64,000 bases of DNA from Flexithrix dorotheae DSM 6795 (GCF_000379765.1 NZ_KB903443.1:558882-622881), one strand, 5' to 3'. Counted from the first letter of the stretch, positions 49,850-58,722 are shown. Made by a program: numbers and translations. Notes: a model not told the origin generated them from the sequence alone.

Positions 49850-51622
49850 GTGGCTGAATTTCATCAATTATTAACCCTTACTGTTCTTCTTCTGATTATT
49901 ATCAGCTTGTTCAAAGGGTTTCTTGATCCTGCTATTACTTTTTTATCTGGAACTGTTCTGTTGTTGGTTTTCCAAATCATCACTCCTGAACAATTCCTTT
50001 CTGGTTTTTCTAACAAACAAATTCTTACTATAGTCCTGCTTATTCTCATTTCAGCAGGACTTAGAAAAAACTTCAATATTTCCGTCCTTTTCGATCGCCT
50101 GTTCTCCCGGGCTACTACTCCCCGATCATTTTTATTTGTAATGATGAGTTTTGTGGCGGGATGTTCAGCATTTATCAATAATACACCTATGGTGGCTATG
50201 ATGACTCCATATGTGTACGACTGGGGGAAACGAAATGGTGTTTATCCATCAAAACTCCTGATCCCTCTCTCTTATGCAACAATTTTAGGAGGAATGATTA
50301 CCGTAGTGGGTACTTCTACTAACTTGGTACTCAATGGTTTCCTGGAGCAATCGAATGAAGTACTTCTTAATTACAGCGACTTTTTATACCTGGGCTTACT
50401 TGTTACTATTTCCGGGGTTTTGTTTATTCTGGTTATTGGCTCCAGATTGCTCCCCGAGAATAAGGACAGGATCGAAATGTTGAAAAAGAAACCAAGGGAA
50501 TACCTGGTAGAAACAAGAATTGGAAAAAATTCCCCTTTACTGAATAAAACGGTAGGGGATGGCGGACTTAGAAATCTGAATGGGGTATACCTAGTTGAAT
50601 TGGTCCGGGGAGAGGATATCATTTCACCTGTAGGACCCAATGAAAAACTAAAAGTAAATGACAGGCTGATTTTTGCCGGAGATACTGAAAAAATTGTCGA
50701 TCTATTGTCGGAGGACAAAGGCTTTTATGTACCAAAAGCCGATAGTCACCTTATCCAAAATAACCTGGATATTACCGAAGTGGTGATCCCGGCCAATTCC
50801 TCACTAGCAGGATTGTTAGTAAAAGACACCGATTTTAGAAGTAAATACAATGCTGCAATTATTGCCATTCACAGGAATGGAGAAAAACTAAGCGGGAAAA
50901 TCGGAAATATGAGACTTACAGTAGGCGATCTTCTCTTACTTTCCGTTGGAAAGGATTTTCATAAACAAAATGAAAGGCTGAAAGGATTGTACGAAATTTC
51001 AAAAGTGAGAGAATCCATTCCCGACAATAAACTAAAAAGGAATATTTTTAAGGTAATTATCCTGAGTATAATCGCCCTGATTCTTGGGGGAATACTGGAG
51101 TTATTTTTAGGGTTGTTGATTATTTTTACTTCACTGGTGATATTGGGATTGTTTTCGGTTGATGACGTCCGAAAGGAGCTTGATTTCAACCTAATTACCA
51201 TACTGGTATGTGCTCTTGTACTAGGTGAGGCCCTTATTGAAACAGGAACAGCAGAATTATTTTCCAACGGACTTTTTTCAGTGCTGAAACCCACAGGGAA
51301 CCTGGGTTTGTTAATAGGATTGTTTGTACTCACCATTTTACTCACATCATTTATAACAAATGCAGCTGCAGTATCCATTGCTTTTCCCATTGCCTATACC
51401 CTCTGTCAGGATCTGGGGATTGATGGGAAACCTTTTTATGTGGCAATTGCGTTTGGTGCATCAGCAGCTTTCCTGACACCAATGGGTTACCAGACTAACC
51501 TGATGGTGTATGGCCCCGGAGGATATAATTTCCGGGATTATTTCAGATTAGGGCTGCCTTTAACGGTGCTTTATTCGGCAGTTTGTATTGTTTTTATAGT
51601 TTTGCGGTATAATTTAAATTGA
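49850..51622 (+). CDS. SLC13/DASS family permease with TrkA-C domains, probable sulfate uptake
   Basis: The protein is 590 residues from a GTG start at 49850-49852. No better ATG exists near it, and the N-terminal helix begins directly. Helices fill residues 1-190 and 395-590. The family motifs are CSAFINNTPMVAM (about 104-116) and TSFITNAAAVSIAFP (about 499-513). Between them lie two TrkA-C (RCK_C) regulatory domains (about 205-290 and 295-380). Bacterial members with this layout import sulfate. The cysC start lies one base after its stop and cysD, cysN and cysQ follow, so it is almost certainly the operon's sulfate importer (inference). Confidence 0.9.
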   Translation: MAEFHQLLTLTVLLLIIISLFKGFLDPAITFLSGTVLLLVFQIITPEQFLSGFSNKQILTIVLLILISAGLRKNFNISVLFDRLFSRATTPRSFLFVMMSFVAGCSAFINNTPMVAMMTPYVYDWGKRNGVYPSKLLIPLSYATILGGMITVVGTSTNLVLNGFLEQSNEVLLNYSDFLYLGLLVTISGVLFILVIGSRLLPENKDRIEMLKKKPREYLVETRIGKNSPLLNKTVGDGGLRNLNGVYLVELVRGEDIISPVGPNEKLKVNDRLIFAGDTEKIVDLLSEDKGFYVPKADSHLIQNNLDITEVVIPANSSLAGLLVKDTDFRSKYNAAIIAIHRNGEKLSGKIGNMRLTVGDLLLLSVGKDFHKQNERLKGLYEISKVRESIPDNKLKRNIFKVIILSIIALILGGILELFLGLLIIFTSLVILGLFSVDDVRKELDFNLITILVCALVLGEALIETGTAELFSNGLFSVLKPTGNLGLLIGLFVLTILLTSFITNAAAVSIAFPIAYTLCQDLGIDGKPFYVAIAFGASAAFLTPMGYQTNLMVYGPGGYNFRDYFRLGLPLTVLYSAVCIVFIVLRYNLN

Positions 51623-51623
51623 T

Positions 51624-52217
51624 ATGTCTGATAAAAATATAATTCCTCACGATCATAAGATCAAAAAAGAGGACAGAGCAAGGTTGAAAAAGCATAAGCC
51701 GGTGGTGTTATGGTTTACCGGTCTTTCTGGTTCGGGAAAATCAACTTTGGCAGGAGCATTGGAACAAAAGCTCTTTGAAGAAGAAATGCACACTTATATC
51801 CTGGATGGGGATAATATCCGAACCGGATTAAACAAAGGCCTTACTTTCAGTGACGAAGACAGGAAGGAAAATATCAGAAGAATTAGTGAGGTGGCCAAGC
51901 TTTTTGCAGATGCCGGTTTGATTGTGCTCACTGCTTTTATTTCTCCTTTCAAGGAAGACAGGGCCTTGGCCAAATCACTTATTGGGGAAGTTGAGTTCAT
52001 GGAAGTTTTTGTGGACTGCCCCTTGGAAGTTTGTGAAAAAAGGGATGTCAAAGGACTTTACCAGAAAGCCAGAGATGGGAAAATAAAGAAATTCACAGGA
52101 ATTGATTCTCCATTTGAAGCACCCGAAAATGCTGATATAGTGATCCATACCGACCAGCAAACTTTGGAAGCTTCTGTAGAACAACTCTATAAAGCTGTGA
52201 TTAATAGAATTAAATAG
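51624..52217 (+). CDS. cysC: Adenylylsulfate kinase
   Basis: The protein is 197 residues. The P-loop is GLSGSGKS (33-40), with LDGDNIRTGLN following and FISPFKEDRALAK further on, all as in APS kinase. It phosphorylates adenosine 5'-phosphosulfate to PAPS in the cytoplasm. The start codon lies one base after the permease stop codon, a sign of translational coupling. There is no PAPS reductase gene nearby, so whether the PAPS serves reduction or sulfation is open. Confidence 0.95.
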   Translation: MSDKNIIPHDHKIKKEDRARLKKHKPVVLWFTGLSGSGKSTLAGALEQKLFEEEMHTYILDGDNIRTGLNKGLTFSDEDRKENIRRISEVAKLFADAGLIVLTAFISPFKEDRALAKSLIGEVEFMEVFVDCPLEVCEKRDVKGLYQKARDGKIKKFTGIDSPFEAPENADIVIHTDQQTLEASVEQLYKAVINRIK

Positions 52218-52313
52218 TCATTTTTGCAGTATTAATGGCATAAAAGGGGAAAGATTTTCCCTTTGTAAATAAATAACTGGTTTTAAAACCAAAAATTAAT
52301 TTAGGAAAAAAGA

Positions 52314-53219
52314 ATGGAAAATTATTATTTAAATAATCTAAAAGAACTTGAAGCCGAGTCCATCTATGTTTTGCGTGAGGTGGCCGCTAAGTTTGACAAG
52401 CCAGCTTTATTATTTTCGGGTGGAAAAGATTCTATCCTGGTAACTCACCTGGCCAGAAAAGCATTTTTCCCCGCAAAAATTCCATTTCCTTTAGTACACA
52501 TCGATACTGGTCATAACTTTCCCGAAACCATCGAATTCAGGGATAGACTGGCCAAAGAAATAGGGGCTAACCTTATCGTAGGATCTGTGCAAAAATCGAT
52601 TGATGAGGGTAAGGTGAAAGAAGAAACCGGTTTTTATGCCAGTAGAAATGCACTGCAAACGGTTACTTTATTAGATACCATAGAAGAATATAAATTTGAT
52701 GCCTGCCTGGGTGGAGCCAGAAGAGACGAAGAAAAAGCCAGAGCTAAAGAAAGGTTTTTCTCTCACAGAGATGATTTCGGCCAGTGGGATCCTAAAAACC
52801 AAAGGCCTGAACTTTGGAACCTGTTCAATGGGAAAAAAAGTATGGGCGAGCATTTCAGGGTGTTCCCTATTAGTAACTGGACTGAAATGGATGTTTGGCA
52901 ATACATCAAATACGAAAAAATTGAAATTCCATCTATCTACTTCACACATAAAAGAAAATGTATTGAAAGGGATGGTTCTCTATTAGGATATTCAGAGTTT
53001 CTTAATTTAAAACCCACTGAAAAAATTGTGGAGAAGCAAATTAGATTCAGAACTATTGGTGACATGACCTGTACCGGAGCTGTTGAATCAGATGCTTCAA
53101 CCATGGACGATATTATTAATGAGGTATCTGTAGCCAGAGAAACAGAAAGGGGTACAAGAAGTGATGATAAGCGATCTGAAACAGCTATGGAAGATAGAAA
53201 GAAGCAGGGATATTTTTAA
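52314..53219 (+). CDS. cysD: Sulfate adenylyltransferase subunit 2 (ATP pyrophosphatase-type)
   Basis: The protein is 301 residues, as usual. The PP-loop is FSGGKDS (34-40), followed by PLVHIDTGHNFPETIEFRD and the downstream GGARRDEEKARAKERFFSHRD typical of CysD. It activates sulfate with ATP to APS in a heterodimer with the GTPase CysN. In most bacteria cysN follows cysD directly. Here a dinD-like gene intervenes, starting 35 bp after the cysD stop. The 96-bp gap after cysC carries no terminator. Confidence 0.95.
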   Translation: MENYYLNNLKELEAESIYVLREVAAKFDKPALLFSGGKDSILVTHLARKAFFPAKIPFPLVHIDTGHNFPETIEFRDRLAKEIGANLIVGSVQKSIDEGKVKEETGFYASRNALQTVTLLDTIEEYKFDACLGGARRDEEKARAKERFFSHRDDFGQWDPKNQRPELWNLFNGKKSMGEHFRVFPISNWTEMDVWQYIKYEKIEIPSIYFTHKRKCIERDGSLLGYSEFLNLKPTEKIVEKQIRFRTIGDMTCTGAVESDASTMDDIINEVSVARETERGTRSDDKRSETAMEDRKKQGYF

Positions 53220-53254
53220 GATTGTTAATTCGCATTGCATGAAAAACTGCTAAA

Positions 53255-54106
53255 ATGAAACAGGAAAAAATCCAGGAATTGAAGTCGGCATTTGAATCTA
53301 TTGCTCAGGAGTTTGAGCAGGTAGAGTTCTGGCTGGCACGTGATTTACAAAAATTGCTGGATTATAGTGAGTGGGAAGTTTTTGAGCATACGCTTAAAAA
53401 GGCCGAAGAAGCCTGCAAAAATGTAGAGGAAAATGTTTCTGATCACTTTGTAGTGGTAGACAAGGTAATTAGGTTAAATCCAGAGGAAGAGCTGAAAATT
53501 AAAGATTTTATGCTCACCAGATTTGCCTGTTATCTTATCGTTCAGAACGGTGATCCTAAAATAGAAAAAGTAGCTTTCGGACAAGCTTATTTTGCCCTTC
53601 AAACCAGAAAACAGGAACTGCTGGAAGAACGGCTGGAACTGGACGAAAGGAAAAGGGCGAGAATTAAGCTGGCGAAAACGGAGACTCTATTTTCCAAAAA
53701 CATTTTTGAAAGAGGAGTTGATCAGTTCGGTTTTGGCAGAATTAGAAATAAAGGAGATCAGGCCCTGTTTGGTGGAAGTGGTACGAAGGAAATGAAACTG
53801 AAATTGGGGGTTCCCAAAAGTCGCCCACTGGCAGATTTTTTACCAACCATTACCATTAAGGCCAAAGATTTCGCAACAGAGATTACCAACTTCAATGTGG
53901 AGAATCACAATCTTTATGGAGAAAAAGAAATCACCAAAGAGCATGTGAAAAACAACAAAGATGTGCGTAACCTTCTGAAAAACAGAGGTATAATTCCTGA
54001 AGACCTTCCAGCGGCAGAGGATTTTAAAAAACTGGAAAGACGGGTGAAAGCTGCCGATAAAAAGCTCTTAAAGCAGGAAAAAAGTAAAAAACAAAATAAG
54101 AAATAA
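53255..54106 (+). CDS. dinD: DNA-damage-inducible protein D homologue, inside the cysD-cysN pair
   Basis: The protein is 283 residues, close to the 274 of E. coli DinD. The N-terminal segment FWLARDLQKLLDYSEWEVFE followed by KKAEEAC, then FMLTRFACYLIVQNGDPK and FGQAYFALQTRKQELL match DinD clearly, as do the middle FGFGRIRNKGDQALFGG and the C-terminal LLKNRGIIPEDLP. In E. coli DinD is an SOS protein that counteracts RecA filaments. The N-terminus resembles the Bro-N/antirepressor fold. Here it is spaced 35 bp after cysD and 27 bp before cysN, so it must be cotranscribed with the sulfate genes. I see no LexA box within the gap. Its role in this operon is unknown. Identification from memory of the family is firm. 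Confidence 0.9.
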   Translation: MKQEKIQELKSAFESIAQEFEQVEFWLARDLQKLLDYSEWEVFEHTLKKAEEACKNVEENVSDHFVVVDKVIRLNPEEELKIKDFMLTRFACYLIVQNGDPKIEKVAFGQAYFALQTRKQELLEERLELDERKRARIKLAKTETLFSKNIFERGVDQFGFGRIRNKGDQALFGGSGTKEMKLKLGVPKSRPLADFLPTITIKAKDFATEITNFNVENHNLYGEKEITKEHVKNNKDVRNLLKNRGIIPEDLPAAEDFKKLERRVKAADKKLLKQEKSKKQNKK

Positions 54107-54133
54107 TTTCAGAAAAGATAAATTAGAAAACTC

Positions 54134-55399
54134 ATGAATGAAGCAGATCAATCGAATATGGAAATCCTAAGGTTCACTACTGCAGGAAGTGTGGATGACG
54201 GAAAAAGTACTTTGATAGGCAGGTTGCTATACGATTCAAAATCTATTTTTGAAGACCAGTTATTAGCAGTGGAGAAATCTAGTGAAACCAAAGGCCTTGA
54301 CCATGTTGATCTATCATTATTGACAGATGGATTGAAGGCTGAAAGGGAACAAGGGATCACCATTGATGTGGCATACAGATATTTCGCTACTCCAAAAAGG
54401 AAATTTATCATTGCGGATACTCCTGGTCACATCCAATATACCAGAAATATGGTAACAGGTGCTTCTACCGCCAATCTTGCCCTTATTCTCATAGATGCAA
54501 GAAAAGGTATTTTAGAGCAAACCTGCCGACATGCTTTCATTGCTTCTTTATTAAAGATTCCACATATCATCATTTGTGTGAACAAAATGGACCTGGTAGA
54601 TTATGACCAGAAGGTTTATGATGATATTGTTGCTGAATTTAGAAAGTTTGCTGCCAAACTTGAAGTAAATGACGTACACTTTGTACCGATAAGTGCTTTA
54701 AAAGGGGATAACGTAGTAGATAAATCTGAAAATATGGACTGGTATGGAGGATCTACCTTGCTTTATATGCTGGAAACTATCCATATCGGAAGCGACCAGA
54801 ACCATGTAGATTGCCGTTTCCCGGTGCAGTATGTGGTAAGACCTCATTCCGATGAATACCATGATTACAGAGGATATGCCGGAAGAATTGCCGGAGGTGT
54901 TTTCAAGAAAGGAGATGATGTATTGGTATTACCATCTGGATTTACATCAAAAATTAAATCAATCGATACTTTTGATGGAGAATTGGAAAATGCCTTTGCG
55001 CCCATGTCAGTAACTATTACTTTAGAGGATGATATTGATATTAGTCGTGGAGACATGATTGTAAGGCCAAATAATCAACCAAACGTTTCTCAGGACATTG
55101 AGGTAATGTTGTGCTGGTTAAATCCAAAAGGACCAGTACCAAGAGCTAAGTATTATGTGCAGCATACCAGTAATGAAGCCAGAGCAATCATCAAGGATAT
55201 TCTGTACAAGGTTGATATCAATACCCTTCACAGAAATGAGGAGGATAAGGATATAAAAATGAATGATATTACAAGGGTAAAACTAAGAACTACAAATCCA
55301 TTGTTTTTCGATAGTTACCGAAGAAACAGAAATACAGGAAGCATCATTTTAGTAGATGAATCTACTAATGAAACCGTTGCTGCCGGTATGATAATTTAA
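54134..55399 (+). CDS. cysN: Sulfate adenylyltransferase subunit 1 (GTPase)
   Basis: The protein is 421 residues. The G1 motif reads GSVDDGKST (18-26), G3 DTPGH (about 95-99) and G4 NKMD (about 150-153), and the first region RLLYDSK is typical of CysN. The domains after the GTPase are EF-Tu-like beta barrels. It couples GTP hydrolysis to sulfate adenylylation by CysD. It lacks a fused APS kinase domain, which agrees with a separate cysC gene. The gene starts 27 bp after dinD and is followed by a terminator hairpin. Confidence 0.95.
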   Translation: MNEADQSNMEILRFTTAGSVDDGKSTLIGRLLYDSKSIFEDQLLAVEKSSETKGLDHVDLSLLTDGLKAEREQGITIDVAYRYFATPKRKFIIADTPGHIQYTRNMVTGASTANLALILIDARKGILEQTCRHAFIASLLKIPHIIICVNKMDLVDYDQKVYDDIVAEFRKFAAKLEVNDVHFVPISALKGDNVVDKSENMDWYGGSTLLYMLETIHIGSDQNHVDCRFPVQYVVRPHSDEYHDYRGYAGRIAGGVFKKGDDVLVLPSGFTSKIKSIDTFDGELENAFAPMSVTITLEDDIDISRGDMIVRPNNQPNVSQDIEVMLCWLNPKGPVPRAKYYVQHTSNEARAIIKDILYKVDINTLHRNEEDKDIKMNDITRVKLRTTNPLFFDSYRRNRNTGSIILVDESTNETVAAGMII

Positions 55400-55429
55400 A
55401 TATTTAATTGATATAATTTATACTAAAAG

Positions 55430-55455
55430 GGCAATCATCAGCATTGGTGATTGCC
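55430..55455 (+). terminator. Hairpin after cysN
   Basis: GGCAATCA (55430-55437) pairs perfectly with TGATTGCC (55448-55455) over a 10-nt loop and is followed by ACTTCATTTTTT. It lies 30 bp after the cysN stop and just before cysQ, so it may reduce read-through into cysQ. Confidence 0.7.
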
Positions 55456-55472
55456 ACTTCATTTTTTAAGAT

Positions 55473-56258
55473 ATGGATCAAAATTTTTTAAATACCTGGC
55501 TGGAAAAAGCCAAGGAAGTGGCTGTAGTAGCCGGAGAAAAAATTCTGGAGGTATATCATTCCGGAGATTTTGGAGCAGAAGCCAAATCAGATAATTCTCC
55601 ACTTACCCTGGCCGACAAATTGGCCCATGAAGCTATTGTGGCAGTATTAAAAAATTCAGAATTACCCATATTAAGCGAAGAAGGGAAATCCATTTCTTAT
55701 GAAGAAAGAAGTAAGTGGGAATATTTCTGGATGGTAGATCCGCTTGATGGTACCAAGGAATTTATCAAAAAGAATGGTGAATTTACCGTAAATATTGCCC
55801 TCATCCACAATGACCAGCCAATACTTGGAGTAGTGTATGTGCCGGTGAAAGCTCAAATGTACTGGGCTTCAAAATCGAATGGTGCTTTTAAAAGTGAAAA
55901 TGGGGAATCCGAACAATTAAATGCAGCCTCCTACTCTACTGCTGATGAAAACCTGAAAATTGTTGGTTCAAGATCTCACATGAATGAAGAAACTACCCAG
56001 TTCATTTCCAACCTGAAAAATCCAGAAATTGTAAGTATGGGAAGTTCTCTGAAATTTATGCTTATTGCCGAGGGTGCCGCACACATTTATCCAAGAATTG
56101 CCCCAACCATGGAATGGGATACTGCAGCAGCTCATATTATTGTGAAAGAAGCTGGAGGAGTGGTCTTGCAATTTGGCAAAACCGAACCAGTGGTTTACAA
56201 TAAGGAAAACTTATTGAATCCATATTTTGTGGCCAAAGGCATTGAAAAGGCTTCCTGA
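55473..56258 (+). CDS. cysQ: 3'(2'),5'-bisphosphate nucleotidase
   Basis: The protein is 261 residues, typical for CysQ. The metal- and phosphate-binding motifs of the inositol monophosphatase superfamily are DPLDGTKEF (89-97) with SEEGK (68-72) before it and WDTAAAHIIVKEAGG near residues 211-225. It hydrolyses the PAP that remains when PAPS donates sulfate. Its place behind cysC, cysD and cysN fits recycling of that by-product. A terminator follows. Confidence 0.93.
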   Translation: MDQNFLNTWLEKAKEVAVVAGEKILEVYHSGDFGAEAKSDNSPLTLADKLAHEAIVAVLKNSELPILSEEGKSISYEERSKWEYFWMVDPLDGTKEFIKKNGEFTVNIALIHNDQPILGVVYVPVKAQMYWASKSNGAFKSENGESEQLNAASYSTADENLKIVGSRSHMNEETTQFISNLKNPEIVSMGSSLKFMLIAEGAAHIYPRIAPTMEWDTAAAHIIVKEAGGVVLQFGKTEPVVYNKENLLNPYFVAKGIEKAS

Positions 56259-56265
56259 AAAAAAC

Positions 56266-56298
56266 AGGAAATAGTTGGCTTATGAAAAACTATTTCCT
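56266..56298 (+). terminator. Hairpin terminator after cysQ
   Basis: AGGAAATAGTT (56266-56276) pairs with AACTATTTCCT (56288-56298) across an 11-nt loop, eight bases after the stop codon, followed by TTATTTC. Confidence 0.8.
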
Positions 56299-56442
56299 TT
56301 ATTTCTCGCATTTGTTTAACTTTAGAGAAGTGATCTTTTTTTTAACAGTTGATGTAATTTTTTAAAACTTTCTTCAACTAACTACAAAATTAGGATTAGC
56401 TGTTATTCAACGAATATCATTTATCTGAAGTCGCCTGTTTTA

Positions 56443-57144
56443 ATGGAGAATAATTATAAGGACAATCGTAAAAAAGAAGAAAAAAGGCCGGTAGTTTTTG
56501 GATTGCCCAAGCTGAAAGACAAAGTATTGGCTATGTTGGGCAATGCCTTTGTTGAAAATGACCTGGAAATTACAGAATATGAAAAAAGGCTGAAAATCGC
56601 CAATGAGGCAAAATCTATTGAAGAATTGGAAAATGCCGTTTACGATTTTCCCCAGGCCCACGAGATTTTCCCCTCTAAAAGACCCGCTGCACCTCAGCAG
56701 CCCTACGTTTCAAACAGTCCTGCCAAAACTTTCCGAGATGCTTTTGATGAAGCCGATTACTTTACTTTAATTGGCGACAGGAATTTCACTCAACTGGATA
56801 TTACCCGGCCCAATATGAAAGTAATCATAGGTATTGGGGATACAATGTTCGACCTGAGAGAAATTGCAAAAAAATTCACGCACATTCGAATTGAAAGTTA
56901 TAGCCTCATAGGAAATTTAAAAATAAAAGTTCCTGAAAACACCCAGGTAAAAAGGAATCTGGTCTGCTTAATTGGCGATATTAAGCAAAGAAAGGGTGGG
57001 AAAAACTTTATCCAGCAAATGTTTGCCGGAAATCACCAACCCTCCCCTTCTCCATTAAGCCATCAGCCTCCAATTACATTGGAAATTGTAGGCTTTAAAG
57101 CCATCGGTGATGTAGTCATCGAATTTTATGGCGAAGACTATTAA
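56443..57144 (+). CDS. LiaF-like cell-wall stress response protein (DUF1707 plus LiaF C-terminal domain)
   Basis: The protein is 233 residues and has no membrane helix. The N-terminal part (about 20-70) with NAFVENDLEITEYEKRLKIA is a DUF1707/SHOCT-like motif. The C-terminal beta-helix (about 100-233) has GDRNFTQLDITRPNMKVIIGIGDTMFDL, typical of the LiaF_C domain. LiaF proteins in other phyla inhibit sensor kinases responding to envelope stress, but membrane-free versions like this one are uncharacterised. A proline-rich stretch (HQPSPSPLSHQPP) interrupts the last part. It is probably a single-gene unit. No sensor kinase gene lies nearby. Confidence 0.78.
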   Translation: MENNYKDNRKKEEKRPVVFGLPKLKDKVLAMLGNAFVENDLEITEYEKRLKIANEAKSIEELENAVYDFPQAHEIFPSKRPAAPQQPYVSNSPAKTFRDAFDEADYFTLIGDRNFTQLDITRPNMKVIIGIGDTMFDLREIAKKFTHIRIESYSLIGNLKIKVPENTQVKRNLVCLIGDIKQRKGGKNFIQQMFAGNHQPSPSPLSHQPPITLEIVGFKAIGDVVIEFYGEDY

Positions 57145-57162
57145 TTCATCCATAATCTTGTA

Positions 57163-58290
57163 TCAGGAAGAACCTGCCATCACTTTTTCTTCTTCTTCCA
57201 CCGTATGAGGGTGTCTGGCTTTCTTTTTTAAATTCCCATAATTGAATGGAGCCAGCATCAGACCCACAAATGTTTTGGGGAAGTTGGGCATATCTCCAAT
57301 GCCTATTTCATCACTTGGCTTTTTACCCTTGGGCAGATAGAAAGTTCCAAACAGAATATCCCAGAAAATCACATCTCCTCCATAATTGGAATTTCCCTCC
57401 TCAATATTTTTAGAATGATGATACCGATGGTTTTTTGGCGATGAAAAAATATAGTCAAAAGGACCAAGTATCAAATCCATGTTAGTATGCTGAAATCTAC
57501 CAATGGTTCTGCTGAGCAAACCAGTTACAAAAACAATTTCTACCGGAGCCTGTACAAAAGCCAATGGAATAGCCCATAAAAAGCTGGAAACCAGTCCTTC
57601 TAAAGGATGAGACCGTGTCCCATTAAACCAATATAATCTTGTTGAAGAATGATGAACAGAATGCCACCGCCACATAAATTCTGATTCATGCATCCAGCGG
57701 TGATACCAATATCTGAAAAAATCCCTGACGGAAAGTAATAATAAAACCTGAACAACAGGATGCAGATAAGTTGGCCAGATAGAACGACCTATTTCCGGAG
57801 AAATCTCCTGTACCACAATAGAAATAGTAGCCAGACGCAATGGACCATTGATATAATCCCCCCAGAATTTCCCGCCAAAAAACAGCATGATATCAGTGGT
57901 AGTTTCATCATCTTTAAGCCACTTTCGGCTAAAAGGAATTAACCTTTCCAAAGGGGCGAAAATAGCCCCGAAAATCAGGAACATGACTATATTCCCCAGA
58001 AAAGTCCTTATGGTAAAGCCATCTTCTACCAGTTTAAAACCGATCACAAAAGTGGCTGCCATAAAAATAGGATAGATAGAAACCTGAAGAATTTTCTTAA
58101 ATAAAGTCCCTTCTATCGTATAACTCCAGGGATCTACTCTTGAAAAAAGCCAGCTGAAAGGCCTTAAAATATAATCTCTGCAAAAGTTTTCAAATTTACC
58201 TGATGCCGAATCCAGGTTGTTATATAGGGCATTGAAAAAGGAAGTTATCTTCCCCTTAGGGTGGGAATTGTTAGTGTTTTTCATTTTCAT
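57163..58290 (-). CDS. Sterol desaturase/fatty acid hydroxylase superfamily membrane protein
   Basis: The protein is 375 residues with helices near 70-90, 95-115, 150-165 and 178-192. The eight-histidine di-iron pattern is visible as HRWMH (197-201), WHSVHH (209-214) and HRYHH (about 288-292). Such integral membrane oxygenases hydroxylate or desaturate lipids. The substrate is unknown and could be a hopanoid, carotenoid or ornithine lipid (inference). The start is the ATG at 58290 or two codons later. A perfect 12-bp inverted repeat at 58340-58372 lies upstream. Confidence 0.88.
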   Translation of the reverse strand: MKMKNTNNSHPKGKITSFFNALYNNLDSASGKFENFCRDYILRPFSWLFSRVDPWSYTIEGTLFKKILQVSIYPIFMAATFVIGFKLVEDGFTIRTFLGNIVMFLIFGAIFAPLERLIPFSRKWLKDDETTTDIMLFFGGKFWGDYINGPLRLATISIVVQEISPEIGRSIWPTYLHPVVQVLLLLSVRDFFRYWYHRWMHESEFMWRWHSVHHSSTRLYWFNGTRSHPLEGLVSSFLWAIPLAFVQAPVEIVFVTGLLSRTIGRFQHTNMDLILGPFDYIFSSPKNHRYHHSKNIEEGNSNYGGDVIFWDILFGTFYLPKGKKPSDEIGIGDMPNFPKTFVGLMLAPFNYGNLKKKARHPHTVEEEEKVMAGSS

Positions 58291-58339
58291 TAAGTAAGTA
58301 ATAGGATAAAATTAAAAGTATCCGATCTTGTCACAATTG

Positions 58340-58372
58340 ATTGATATTGAGATGAAATTGCTCAATATCAAT
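58340..58372. promoter_or_regulatory. 12-bp inverted repeat upstream of the sterol desaturase-like gene
   Basis: ATTGATATTGAG (58340-58351) and CTCAATATCAAT (58361-58372) are perfect arms around a 9-bp spacer, 50-82 bp upstream of the start codon. No T-run follows, so an operator or 5' UTR hairpin is more likely than a terminator. Confidence 0.5.
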
Positions 58373-58557
58373 AAGTATTGGTACTTAGTTGGAATAAGAT
58401 CAATTTTCAAGTTAGGGAAATTATTGATTTATCAAAGGATATTAACCTGATTTTGTGCGAATAATGAATGAAATAGCAATTAATTGGGATGAATGAGAAT
58501 AAAATACTGATAAATCAGAAAAAAGAATAAATTAAAAAACTGAATAATTATAACGGA

Positions 58558-58722
58558 TTGCGGTGAAAATTACCAAAATTCAGAATTCCCTGAGAGGGTT
58601 TTCCCATTTGAAAAACCCTGTGTCCTGGCAAAGACCTAAACAGAATGCAGGATTGCAAAAATACAATGCCTGCTGAGGTCCCCTCTTTGCTTTTCTGCAT
58701 TTATGTTTTTGGATCACCGCAA
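58558..58722. repeat. Structured intergenic repeat (copy C)
   Basis: Ends TTGCGGTGA (58558-58566) and TCACCGCAA (58714-58722) are a perfect 9-bp inverted repeat. Inside are a perfect hairpin AGGGTTTT (58595-58602) with AAAACCCT (58612-58619), and a second hairpin GCAGG-ATTG (58647-58655) with CAAT-G-CCTGC (58664-58673). The second hairpin and its TGCTGAG tail match copy B near 25801-25831 with paired changes, which suggests selection for structure. No known element is recognised. Confidence 0.55.

Noticed and set aside
49810-49851. Repeat TAGATATTTGT around the SLC13 start codon
   Set aside because: Eleven AT-rich bases with a 31-bp period; could be a duplication but gives no clear promoter or operator.
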